Position numbers and translations under genes: made by a program. The notes beneath the pieces were generated by a model. The model searched no databases. It had not been told where the DNA came from and was given only the letters and a program-made list of their open reading frames with translations. A stretch of 12,919 nt of DNA from an uncultured Pseudoflavonifractor sp. (GTDB taxonomy: Bacteria > Bacillota > Clostridia > Oscillospirales > Oscillospiraceae): the NCBI GenBank assembly GCA_904419835.1, contig CAJFTA010000063.1, forward strand, positions 1 to 12,919, written 5' to 3'. Position 1 is the stretch's first letter; every line of letters begins with the position of its first letter. Of this stretch, positions 1 through 6,901 are shown in pieces.

Positions 1-30
1 ACCTCCCAGAAGGGGAAGCCTCGCAGAGTT

Positions 31-194
31 CCGTCATCCGCAGATGACGGAATCAAATGAAAATCCGTCATTTTCGGGGACATGCGCCTCGAAAATGACG
101 CTTCTCATGAAATTTTTTCCAACAATTTTATCACAAATCGAGGTGAAAATTTCATGAAGCTCCTTCGAAAAAGTGGCTTCCGCCACTTTTTCGA
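31..194. repeat. Cluster of four perfect palindromes upstream of the recombinase
   Basis: Four inverted repeats lie in tandem. The first has arms 31-38/43-50 (8 bp, 4-nt loop). The second has 66-76/90-100 (11 bp, extended inward by 77-79/87-89 with one G-T pair). The third has 106-116/146-156 (11 bp, 29-nt loop). The fourth has 165-177/182-194 (13 bp, 4-nt loop). All listed arms are exact reverse complements. The stretch from about 95 to 215 is clearly richer in A and T than the rest of the window. It lies in the non-coding leader of the recombinase module, so it could be regulatory, a repeat shared by related elements, or a recombination-associated structure. Which of these holds cannot be told from one copy. 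Confidence 0.75.
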
Positions 195-274
195 CAGCCT
201 GAGGGCTCCCGTTCATACTCCCCCTTTGCCGCTCATAGAGTTCTATGGAATCCATGAGAGGGGGAGGGAGCGAA

Positions 275-388
275 ATGCGCAAGACCGTGCTGGTACTCAC
301 GGAGAAGTTCAAATCCAGTGCGCCGCCGGACCGGGAGGCCGTCCGGCGGGCGGTGGCCGCCTGGCTGTCCGGGGTGCTGAAGGCATGA
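275..388 (+). CDS. Small ORF (37 aa) upstream of and overlapping the recombinase
   Basis: An ATG at 275 follows a purine-rich GGGGAGGGAG ribosome binding site (261-270). The frame runs 37 codons (MRKTVLVLTEKFK... ending WLSGVLKA) to a TGA at 386-388. The stop overlaps the recombinase start as ATGA (385-388), the classic arrangement for translational coupling. The recombinase start has no separate strong Shine-Dalgarno sequence, so this small ORF may serve to load ribosomes onto it. The peptide is short and basic, has a hydrophobic beta-like start and a predicted amphipathic helix, and shows no motif I recognise. It could be a leader peptide, or the remnant of an upstream member of a recombinase gene series. 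The case for a real gene rests only on the ribosome binding site and the overlap. Confidence 0.5.
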   Translation: MRKTVLVLTEKFKSSAPPDREAVRRAVAAWLSGVLKA

Positions 389-1920
389 GCGGGGCGGTGC
401 GCTGCGCCATCTACACCCGGCTGAGCAAGGAGGACGGGGACCGGCAGGGGGACGCCTCCGAGAGCATCCGCAACCAGAAGGCCCTGCTGACCGCCTACGC
501 CGCCGACCGGGGCTGGGAGGTTTTTCAAATCTACTGCGACGAGGACTACTCGGGGGCCGACCGCCTGCGGCCCGGCTTCAACCAAATGCTCCGGGACGCC
601 GGGGAGCGGCGGTTCCAGGTCGTCCTGTGCAAGAGCCAGTCCCGGTTCACCCGGGACATGGAGCTGGTGGAGAAGTACATCCACGGCCTGTTCCCCCTCT
701 GGGGCATCCGGTTCGTGGCGGTGGCCGACAACGCCGACACCCAGGTGCGGGGCAACAAGAAGGCCCGGCAGATCAACGGCCTGGTGAACGAGTGGTACCT
801 GGAGGACCTGTCGGAGAACATCCGCACGGTCCTGGACATGAAGCGGCGGCAGGGGCAGTACATCGGCGGCGCCCCCATCTACGGCTACCGGAAGGACCCG
901 GCCGACCGGCACCGCCTGGTGGTGGACCCCGAGGCCGCCGGGGTGGTGCGGCAGATCTTCCGCTGGTCCCTGGAGGGAAGGGGCAAGCAGGAGATCGCCC
1001 GGCTGCTCAACGCAGAGGGCATCCCCAACCCCACCCGGTACAAGCTGGAGCGGGGCTGGCCCGGCGTTCCCCCGGGCGCGGACGGGCGTGGGCTGTGGAA
1101 CAAGACCACCGTGTGGCGCATCCTCCGCAACGAGATGTACACCGGGGTCATGGTCCAGGGGCGGCGGAAAAAGGTGAGCTACAAGTCCAAGGCCCTTGTC
1201 GACCTGCCCAGGGAGCAGTGGTTCCGGGTGGAGGGCACCCACGAGGCCATCGTGGACGCCGCCCTCTTTCAGGCCGTCCAGCAGGGGCTGGCCCTCCGGG
1301 CCAGGGGCGGCGGCGGGGGGACCCCCCACCCCCTGGCCGGTCTGGCGCGGTGCATGGACTGCGGCAGCGCCATGAGCCGGACAACCAACGCCAGGCAGGG
1401 CCCGTCCTACCTCCGGTGCCGGCGGTACGCCGACGGCGGGGGCTGCACCCGCCACGCCGTCCGCCTGGACGCTCTGACAGAGCTGGTGGCGGAGCAGGTC
1501 CGCCGGTATGTGGGGCTGTGCTGCCCGCCGGGGACGCTGGCCCTCCCCGCCGCCGCAGCTCCGGAGGAGGACGCCCGGGAGCGGGAGCGGAAGGCCCTGT
1601 CCGCCCGGCTGGCCAGGAACCGGCAGGCCCTGAAGGCCCTCTACCTGGACAAGGTGGAGGGCCTTCTCAGCCGGGAGCAGTTCTGCGCGCTGAACCAGTC
1701 CTTCCTGACGGAGCAGGCCGAACTGGAGGAGCGGATGGCCCGGCTGGAGGCCGCGCCCTGTCCGGAAGGCGGCGGGGATATGGCCGGGCGTATGGATGAG
1801 CTGCTGCGGCTGGAGCAGCTGCCCCGGGCGCTGGCGGCTCTGCTGATTGAAGCCGTTGAAATCGGGGAGCGGAACCCGGAGACCGGAGAGCAGGCCGTCC
1901 GCATCACCTGGAAATTTTGA
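385..1920 (+). CDS. Large serine recombinase (site-specific integrase of the element)
   Basis: This 511-residue protein is a complete large serine recombinase, the enzyme that integrates and excises mobile elements between att sites through a serine-DNA intermediate. The N-terminal resolvase domain (about 5-145) contains AIYTRLSKED, with predicted nucleophile Ser14, and the conserved arginine region KSQSRFTRD. The recombinase domain (about 165-300) includes VVDPEAAGVVRQIF and WNKTTVWRILRNEMYTG. A zinc ribbon uses C323-x2-C326 and C345-x8-C354. A charged coiled-coil-prone stretch (about 395-460) follows, and the protein ends in ITWKF, typical of the family. ATG 385 was chosen over in-frame starts as far up as 82 because family similarity begins at its third or fourth codon. 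No frameshift or truncation is seen. It sits at the extreme end of its element, directly beside the presumed attachment site, as is usual for these integrases. Confidence 0.95.
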   Translation: MSGAVRCAIYTRLSKEDGDRQGDASESIRNQKALLTAYAADRGWEVFQIYCDEDYSGADRLRPGFNQMLRDAGERRFQVVLCKSQSRFTRDMELVEKYIHGLFPLWGIRFVAVADNADTQVRGNKKARQINGLVNEWYLEDLSENIRTVLDMKRRQGQYIGGAPIYGYRKDPADRHRLVVDPEAAGVVRQIFRWSLEGRGKQEIARLLNAEGIPNPTRYKLERGWPGVPPGADGRGLWNKTTVWRILRNEMYTGVMVQGRRKKVSYKSKALVDLPREQWFRVEGTHEAIVDAALFQAVQQGLALRARGGGGGTPHPLAGLARCMDCGSAMSRTTNARQGPSYLRCRRYADGGGCTRHAVRLDALTELVAEQVRRYVGLCCPPGTLALPAAAAPEEDARERERKALSARLARNRQALKALYLDKVEGLLSREQFCALNQSFLTEQAELEERMARLEAAPCPEGGGDMAGRMDELLRLEQLPRALAALLIEAVEIGERNPETGEQAVRITWKF

Positions 1921-1959
1921 CGGCGGCGGAGAAAACGGCCGCCGGTTGCCCGCGCCCAT
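1921..1959. other. Presumed right attachment-site junction (attR-like) between element and host gene
   Basis: Between the recombinase stop and the point where similarity to a PRK06851-type ATPase starts there are about 30 bases. They include a 7-bp inverted repeat (1921-1927/1938-1944). Reading in the frame of the downstream gene, family-like sequence (HVVEPKLPGAVER) becomes recognisable from about 1957, while the preceding codons give an unrelated Arg-rich string. In family members this position normally reads as an Asp-Gly-Thr-x-Pro-His-like motif, so the crossover probably lies near 1945-1957. The exact core cannot be fixed without the other end of the element or an empty site. Confidence 0.55.
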
Positions 1960-2766
1960 GTGGTGGAGCCAAAGCTGCCGGGAGCGGTTGAGCGTTATGT
2001 CAACTTGGGCGACTGCTACGACCGGGCGGGGCTTCAGTCGGTGCGCGCTGAGCTGACGGCCTGCATGAAGGGCTACAAGGGCTGCTATCAACGGGCCTAC
2101 CGCTGCCTGACCGCGGCGGCCCAGATCGGCGAGGACATGCGCGCCGCCCTCATCACCCCCGCCGTGGAGGCCAGGCTGGCCAGGCGGACCCGGGGCATCC
2201 TGGCCCGGGAGGTGAAGAAGAGCGGGAAGGAGCCTGGAAAAGCGGTGCAGCGGTTCCTGGGGGCCATCACCTGGAAGGGCATCGTGTGCAATTTCGACAC
2301 GGTGGACGCCCTGTGCCGCCGGGTCTACGAGCTGTCCGACAGCTACGGGCTGGGCCACGTCATGCTCACCCATCTGGCCACCGGGGCCATGGCGGCGGGG
2401 TACGATGTGATTCTCTGCCCCTCCCCCATGTGGCCCGACCGGATCGAGCACCTGCTCATCCCCGCTCTGTCCCTGGCCTTTGTCACCAGCACCCCCGCCC
2501 TGCCCTACGGCAAACGGCCCTATCGCCGCCTGCGGCTGGACGCCATGGCGGATCAGGAGGTCATGCGGCACCTGAGGGCCAGACTGCGGTTCTCCAAAAA
2601 GGTGTCCGCCGCCCTGGTGGAGGAGGCTGTGGAGTCCCTGGCCCAGGCCAAGGCCATGCATGACGAGCTGGAATCCCTCTACAATCCCCATGTGGACTTT
2701 GACCGGGTCTACCGCATCGCCGGAGAGATTATCGATGAGCTGAGCTCCCGGCTGCCCGACGCCTGA
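1951..2766 (+). pseudogene. 3' part of a PRK06851-type P-loop ATPase gene, interrupted by the element
   Basis: About 270 codons remain (VVEPKLPGAVERYVNLGD... to a TGA at 2764-2766). From memory of the family (roughly 360-370 residues in two NTPase-like halves, function unknown), this is everything after the first half's Walker region. Missing are about 90-100 N-terminal residues, including the GxPGTGKS loop. The retained second half has the pattern SYGLGHVMLTHLATGAMAAGYDVI followed by PDRIEHLLIPALSLAFVTS. In this half the phosphate-binding loop is naturally degenerate. The first possible in-frame start is the GTG at 1960, without a clear ribosome binding site. The frame is the same as that of the recombinase, separated from it only by the recombinase stop. 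The truncated product is unlikely to be functional. The body of the gene is otherwise undamaged, suggesting a recent or reversible insertion. Confidence 0.75.
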
Positions 2767-2773
2767 CGCGCAG

Positions 2774-2813
2774 CGGCCCCGGGCGCACCTGACGGTGCGC
2801 CCGGGGCCGTTTT
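2774..2813. terminator. Strong intrinsic terminator, between convergent genes
   Basis: A perfect 16-bp GC-rich stem (2774-2789/2794-2809) with a TGAC loop is followed on the plus strand by TTTT. It lies 8 bases after the ATPase remnant and 9 bases before the 3' end of the opposing gene, so it may serve both strands, although only the plus side has a T-run. Confidence 0.9.
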
Positions 2814-2822
2814 CCATGTTTT

Positions 2823-3872
2823 CTACTCCTCTCCCGCCAGCTCCGCCGCCATGGCGAGATAGTAGTCCGTCCGCTCTTCCGCGTGGGCCCGGGCGTCCTC
2901 CTCCAGGCTCTGGGTGTAGTACCCCATGCCGTCGGTCTGGTAGTGCTCCGTCTCCTCGATGTACCCGGGCACCCTCTGGAAGGCCCGCAGGGCGCGGTAC
3001 TCCTCCTCCAGGCCGGCATAGCAGTCCATCAGGCACTGCTGGTAGTGGTGGTACATCTCGTGGAGCACCGTGTCCACGCACTCGGCCGCCGTCTCCCTGC
3101 CCAGCATCTGGAGGTCAATGGTGATGCTCTCCCTCTCCCAGTCGTACTGCCCCACCACATACCCCCCCAGGTAGGCCCCGTGGACGGAGGGCATGTCGGG
3201 GGTGCCCAGATAGGCGCCCTCGGCCTGGGCCACCACGCCCAGCACCTCCAGCCGCTCCTCCTCGTCCAGCTGGTCCCACAGGTCCTCGTTGAGACAGACC
3301 AGCCGGTTCTCGTCCACCTCCGGGGTGTCCGGCGGCGTCTCCGGGGTCTCCGCGGTGAGGACCGGGATGCCGAACAGGCTGTTGCCCACCACGGTGGCCA
3401 GCGCCCCCAGAAAGCACAGCACCACCGCCAACCGCCCCCGGGAGACGAAAAAGCGGAGCCTGCTGCGGACAAGCATGGGCCATGTCCAGCGGGCCGGGGC
3501 GGGGGTGAGGACGCTGGACAGTGCCAGTCCAACCAGAAGGACGCACAGCACCGCCAGCACGGCCAGCCACTTCCAGCCCCAGTAGGGCCGCACGCAGCAG
3601 AAGCAGTAGACGGCAAAGGGCAGGGCGGCGTTGACCAGGGCGGTGGAGAACCGGCGCTGGCGGGCGGAGGTGGCCAGGAAGCACACCACCTCCGCCACGG
3701 CCACCAGCGCCACCAGCACCCGGACAGACGTGCCCAGCTCCAGCTGCTCCCCGGTGAAGGGGCTCACCAGCCGGCAGGGCCCCATGCGCCAGAAGGCAAA
3801 GAGAAACAGGCCGGTCATGAGCGCCGTGTCCCACAGGAAGGCCAGGTAGCCCTCCTCGTTCCGGTCCCGCAT
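2823..3872 (-). CDS. Five-TM membrane protein with predicted extracellular HExxH zinc-peptidase domain
   Basis: This 349-residue membrane protein has hydrophobic segments near 10-28, 50-68, 77-94, 102-122 and 147-166. Basic residues cluster in the loops after TM2 (RQRR) and TM4 (RSRLRFF, RGR), so positive-inside topology puts the N-terminus inside and the C-terminal domain outside. After TM5 comes a Pro/Thr/Glu-rich linker (about 172-188), then a soluble domain with VLHEMYHHYQ. Its H271-E272-x2-H275 is the zincin zinc-binding motif, and LEEDARAHAE (about 323-332) could supply the third ligand. A zinc metallopeptidase is therefore inferred; no named family was recognised. Translation starts at the ATG at 3872-3870 behind an AGGAGG site, 3 bases after the stop of the Lon-like gene, so the two are almost surely one operon. 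The substrate is unknown. Confidence 0.75.
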   Translation of the reverse strand: MRDRNEEGYLAFLWDTALMTGLFLFAFWRMGPCRLVSPFTGEQLELGTSVRVLVALVAVAEVVCFLATSARQRRFSTALVNAALPFAVYCFCCVRPYWGWKWLAVLAVLCVLLVGLALSSVLTPAPARWTWPMLVRSRLRFFVSRGRLAVVLCFLGALATVVGNSLFGIPVLTAETPETPPDTPEVDENRLVCLNEDLWDQLDEEERLEVLGVVAQAEGAYLGTPDMPSVHGAYLGGYVVGQYDWERESITIDLQMLGRETAAECVDTVLHEMYHHYQQCLMDCYAGLEEEYRALRAFQRVPGYIEETEHYQTDGMGYYTQSLEEDARAHAEERTDYYLAMAAELAGEE

Positions 3873-3875
3873 GGC

Positions 3876-5906
3876 TCACTCCTCCTTTTCCATCCGCCTG
3901 AGCGCGGCGGGCAGGCTGTATGCCGCCTCCAGCAGCACGGACAGGTTGGCCGCCTCCACCACCCGGATGCCCCGTCCGCTCCTGTACCGGTACAGCTTGG
4001 CGCCCGTCCCCGCGGCGGCGTACACCGTGGTGACGCCGGCGGCCTCCAGGGCGTCCAGGTAGGCGTCGGCGCTGATGTCGTCAAAGTAGGTGTTGCCGTA
4101 CAGGTCGCAGCTCCCCAGGAAGGCGCACTCCGGCCCCAGGTCCCGCCCCGTCATGGCGGAGAGGATGGCGGCGGCGGCGGCCACGCCCAGGGAGCTGCCG
4201 AAGGCGTTGTCCACGCTCTGGGGCACAAAGAGCGCCACATCCGTCACCCTGGGGCGCACGCTGTCCCACAGGGCGCGGCAGACAAACTCATAGGCCACCT
4301 GGCAGCTCTCCTGTACCCGGGCGCTGTGGACGCCGATGAGCCTCAGGCCCCCCCTGCCCGGCCGGGCGGCGGCCTGGATGGGGAAGCACCTCACGCCGTT
4401 CTCCCCCCGGAAGGCCGCGTTCACCATGCCGGGGAAGAACACCATGGTCCGCTCCACGCACCGCTCCGGGCCCAGGACGCTGCGGAGCATGTCCAGGTCG
4501 CAGCAGAAGTTCTCCTCCCCCGACTCCCGCCGGTAGAGGTACCGGGAGAGCAGCTTTTCCCCGTACTGCTCCAGGTCCCGGGCCCCCGGTTCGGTGGCGT
4601 ACCGGGTGCACAGGGCCTCCAGGGCCTGGGGCGTCATGGAGAACTCCTCCGGCGCCACCCCCATCCGCCCGGTCAGCTTGGGGAGGATGTAGCGGGTGAA
4701 GATCTCCTTTTTCTCCTCCCCGCTGTACCCGGGGATGGAAATGCGGAGGAACCGGTCCCGGATGGGGCGGCTGATGTCGCCCAGCTCGTTGCAGGTGGCC
4801 ACAAAGAAGATGCCCCGGGTGGGGATGGCCACGTCCATGAAGGTGTCGGTAAAGCCGCTGCCGTCCAGCAGGGTGAGGAGGGCGTCGGCCGGGTTGCCCC
4901 CGCCGTTGCCGCCGCCCGCCTTGTCCAGCTCGTTGATGACCATGACCGCGTTGGCGCTTTTGACGCTGTAGAGCTGCTGGATAATGCGGCCGGGGCGGCC
5001 GTTACTGTAGATGCGGGAGGACCCGGTCAGATCCAGGCAGTCCCGTACGGTGGACATGTCCAGCACGGCCATGGGCAGGCGGAGAATGCGGGCCACCGCC
5101 TTGGCGATGGAGGTCTTGCCCACGCCGGCGGGGCCGTCCAGCAGGATGCCCCAGGAGGGCATGGTGCCGGTCCGCTTCATCTGGGCCAGCACCTCCAGAA
5201 TCCGCTGCTTTACCGGCTCCAGGCCGTAGAAGGCGCCGTCCATAATCTCCCGGGCCTCCTCCAGGCTGGGCAGGTCCAGGGTGCGGATGCTCCAGTCCAT
5301 GTTGAGGGCGTAGGTCAGGGCCTGGACGGCGTGCTGCTTCTCCCGCTCCGTCCCGCTCCAGATCTTCTCGCACTGGTCCAGGGTCTGTTCCGCCCAGGCG
5401 CGGATTTCCGGCGGATAGGCCTCTCCGCACACCCGTATCAGGAGCCGGAGCTCCTCCTCCGTCTGGAACTCCGCCCCCCCGTCCTGCACGGTCAGGTCCG
5501 GCCCCGCCGGCCCGAAGCCCAGGCGCCGGAGCATGAGGTTCATTTTTGCCGGGGTCAGCTCGGTCTTTTTCTCCTTGGCAAAGAGGGCGGGCATGGCGCT
5601 GTCCGGGCCGCCCGGGTCCATGCCCAGGACCTGGAATATCTCAGGGTTCTCCCTGTCCCGCCGCCCGGTGAGCAGCATGGTCTCCTTCTTCTCCGCCAGC
5701 CAGGCCACCAGATTTCTCAGCCTGGGCTCGGCCAAATCCAGGCCCATGACCTCCTGGCTGTACCGGGTGCTGTGGAACACAAAGCCCAGCTCCCCCCCGT
5801 CGTCCACAAATCTTCCAACCAGGTTCTGAATCCGCCTGCTCATCAGGGTTTCAGGCAGGTGTACGGCCATCAGGCTGCGTCTTTTCTCCGCGTTGGACTT
5901 TTTCAC
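3876..5906 (-). CDS. Lon-like AAA+ protein with a probable degenerate protease domain
   Basis: This 676-residue protein has the core layout of Lon: an unrecognised N-terminal part (1-180), a helical stretch, an AAA+ module (about 225-450) and a Lon-type proteolytic fold (about 480-676). Walker A is GPAGVGKT (258-265, K264). The Walker B region reads VMVINELDK, with Asn325 where Lon has Asp, and Glu326 kept. The sensor 1 region VATCNELGD, an arginine-finger-like PIRDRF and the sensor 2 region GARDLE are present. In the protease fold, GSSLG (570-574) aligns with the Lon GPSAG motif, so Ser572 matches the catalytic serine. The segment matching GGLKEKLLAAHRAG reads DDISADAYLDALEAAG and has no lysine, so the Ser-Lys dyad seems broken. 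The start is a GTG (5906-5904) behind GGAGGAG. The gene is first in a leftward operon with the HExxH membrane protein and diverges from the sigma factor operon. It may be an ATP-driven remodeller rather than a protease. Confidence 0.88.
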   Translation of the reverse strand: MKKSNAEKRRSLMAVHLPETLMSRRIQNLVGRFVDDGGELGFVFHSTRYSQEVMGLDLAEPRLRNLVAWLAEKKETMLLTGRRDRENPEIFQVLGMDPGGPDSAMPALFAKEKKTELTPAKMNLMLRRLGFGPAGPDLTVQDGGAEFQTEEELRLLIRVCGEAYPPEIRAWAEQTLDQCEKIWSGTEREKQHAVQALTYALNMDWSIRTLDLPSLEEAREIMDGAFYGLEPVKQRILEVLAQMKRTGTMPSWGILLDGPAGVGKTSIAKAVARILRLPMAVLDMSTVRDCLDLTGSSRIYSNGRPGRIIQQLYSVKSANAVMVINELDKAGGGNGGGNPADALLTLLDGSGFTDTFMDVAIPTRGIFFVATCNELGDISRPIRDRFLRISIPGYSGEEKKEIFTRYILPKLTGRMGVAPEEFSMTPQALEALCTRYATEPGARDLEQYGEKLLSRYLYRRESGEENFCCDLDMLRSVLGPERCVERTMVFFPGMVNAAFRGENGVRCFPIQAAARPGRGGLRLIGVHSARVQESCQVAYEFVCRALWDSVRPRVTDVALFVPQSVDNAFGSSLGVAAAAAILSAMTGRDLGPECAFLGSCDLYGNTYFDDISADAYLDALEAAGVTTVYAAAGTGAKLYRYRSGRGIRVVEAANLSVLLEAAYSLPAALRRMEKEE

Positions 5907-5979
5907 GGCGGCTCCTCCTCCCGTGTTTCCGGCAAGTTTTCTTTCAAGAGGAAAAACACCGCAGATCCTGCAAAATCAC

Positions 5980-6006
5980 GCCGGGAAAAAACTTTTTTTG
6001 TCCGGC
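5980..6006. promoter_or_regulatory. Palindrome in the divergent promoter region, candidate operator
   Basis: In the 206-bp gap between the two divergent operons, GCCGG (5980-5984) and CCGGC (6002-6006) flank an A6/T7 block. Together they form a near-perfect palindrome ending 7 bases before the -35 of the rightward promoter. It could be an operator or part of a promoter for the leftward operon, for which no sigma-A type promoter was found. The role is inferred from position only. Confidence 0.4.
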
Positions 6007-6013
6007 CAACACC

Positions 6014-6042
6014 TTGCCCTTCTTTCCCCGCTTCTGTATAAT
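6014..6042 (+). promoter_or_regulatory. Sigma-A type promoter for the sigma/anti-sigma/CHAT operon
   Basis: The -35 box is TTGCCC (6014-6019), and a consensus TATAAT (6037-6042) follows with an ideal 17-bp spacer. Transcription should start near 6049, leaving a leader of about 60 nt before the ATG at 6113. The promoter looks like a housekeeping one, so basal expression of the operon need not depend on its own sigma factor. Confidence 0.8.
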
Positions 6043-6112
6043 ATAGGATATTCCTCCTTCCGCTCCCGACCAGGGCAGAGCGGACCCATCTGATAGAAAG
6101 GAGTGACAGCGG

Positions 6113-6901
6113 ATGGAATTCGGAACCCAGGAGTTCTTTGACCGGCTCAAGGCCGGCGTGACCGCCGGCGACCCGGACGTCTACGCGGAGCTGAACAATA
6201 CGGTGGAGCGCTCCATCAGGTACCTGGTCCGCACGAAAGTTGAGCCTACCGATGTGGACGACGTACTCCAGGAGATCAAGCTCACGGTCTGGCAGCGCAT
6301 GAGCTTTTTCCTCACTTCCTCGGAGAACAACGCCCCCGCCCAGCGCAACGCCTGGCTGATCAAGGTGGCCAACAGCCGGATCAATGACTTTCTCAATAAG
6401 AACTACAAAAACCGCCCCCAGCAGTTTGGGGAGGACGAACCCACCAGCGGCGGGACCACGCCCCCCGGGCCTGTTCCGCCCACCCTTGTGGGCGCGGAGC
6501 AGCTGGCCAACTATGAGCGCTGCTGCCGCGCCATCTCCCATATCTGCAATCTGGCTATGGAGCCGGACCGGATTTTGGCCTGCCTCTACAACGGGATTCT
6601 CATCCCCGCCATGTCCAGTGGGGACGCCCGGAAAAAGGGGGACCCGGAGGCCATTGTCCGCCGCTTCTCCGGCCGGCCGCTGTCTGAGCTGCGGGACGCC
6701 CTGTGGCAGGAGCTGCGCTGGCTGTTTGTCCTCCCGCCGCCGGAGGACCTTCTGGCGCCGCTGGACCGAAAGCTACAGGGCGGCGCGGGGGACCGGCCCT
6801 TCCTGCTGACAAAGCGGGAGATCACCCTGGTCACCAGCCGGAGCAGGAAGTCCGTCCAAAAAAGCCGCAACGAAATTCTGGGAGGTACCCTTGATGAGTG
6901 A
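6113..6901 (+). CDS. ECF-like RNA polymerase sigma factor with an unusually long inter-domain linker
   Basis: This 262-residue protein has a sigma-70 region 2-like domain at about 27-103: VERSIRYLVRTKVEPTDVDDVLQEIKL matches the -10-recognising, core-binding helices, followed by AWLIKVANSRINDFLNK. The C-terminal end (230-258, LLTKREITLVTSRSRKSVQKSRN) looks like the helix-turn-helix of region 4. Between them lie a Gly/Pro-rich strip (about 106-125) and roughly 100 further residues, mostly helical, with no match I recognise. Typical ECF factors are about 160-200 residues, so this one carries an insert. The ATG at 6113 follows AAAGGAG with suitable spacing. The next gene's start overlaps its 3' end by 8 bases. 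It presumably directs polymerase to a small set of promoters, the divergent Lon-like operon being an obvious candidate. Sigma identity is fairly secure for region 2 and less so for region 4. Confidence 0.82.
   Translation: MEFGTQEFFDRLKAGVTAGDPDVYAELNNTVERSIRYLVRTKVEPTDVDDVLQEIKLTVWQRMSFFLTSSENNAPAQRNAWLIKVANSRINDFLNKNYKNRPQQFGEDEPTSGGTTPPGPVPPTLVGAEQLANYERCCRAISHICNLAMEPDRILACLYNGILIPAMSSGDARKKGDPEAIVRRFSGRPLSELRDALWQELRWLFVLPPPEDLLAPLDRKLQGGAGDRPFLLTKREITLVTSRSRKSVQKSRNEILGGTLDE

Noticed and set aside
34..216. A 60-codon minus-strand frame across the palindromes that reads like ordinary protein
   Set aside because: Its codons are made almost wholly of palindrome arms, its ribosome binding site is too close to the ATG (216-214), and no family is recognised. 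It is kept only as an alternative reading of the repeat region.
82..384. N-terminal extension of the recombinase to the ATG at 82
   Set aside because: The extension crosses the palindrome cluster and the small ORF, while the family N-terminus (AIYTRLS) starts just after the ATG at 385.
34..3081. A 1015-codon open frame on the minus strand
   Set aside because: It runs antisense through the recombinase and the ATPase remnant, has low-complexity Gly/Pro/Arg/His content and no domain. It is a shadow caused by high GC.
2883..6041. A 1052-codon open frame on the plus strand
   Set aside because: It is antisense to the well-supported HExxH and Lon-like genes and has biased, repetitive composition; a GC-driven shadow.
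6060..6083. Short inverted repeat in the leader of the sigma gene (6060-6065/6078-6083)
   Set aside because: The stem is only 6 bp with a 12-nt loop, is not followed by a T-run and does not cover the ribosome binding site; too weak to call a regulatory element.
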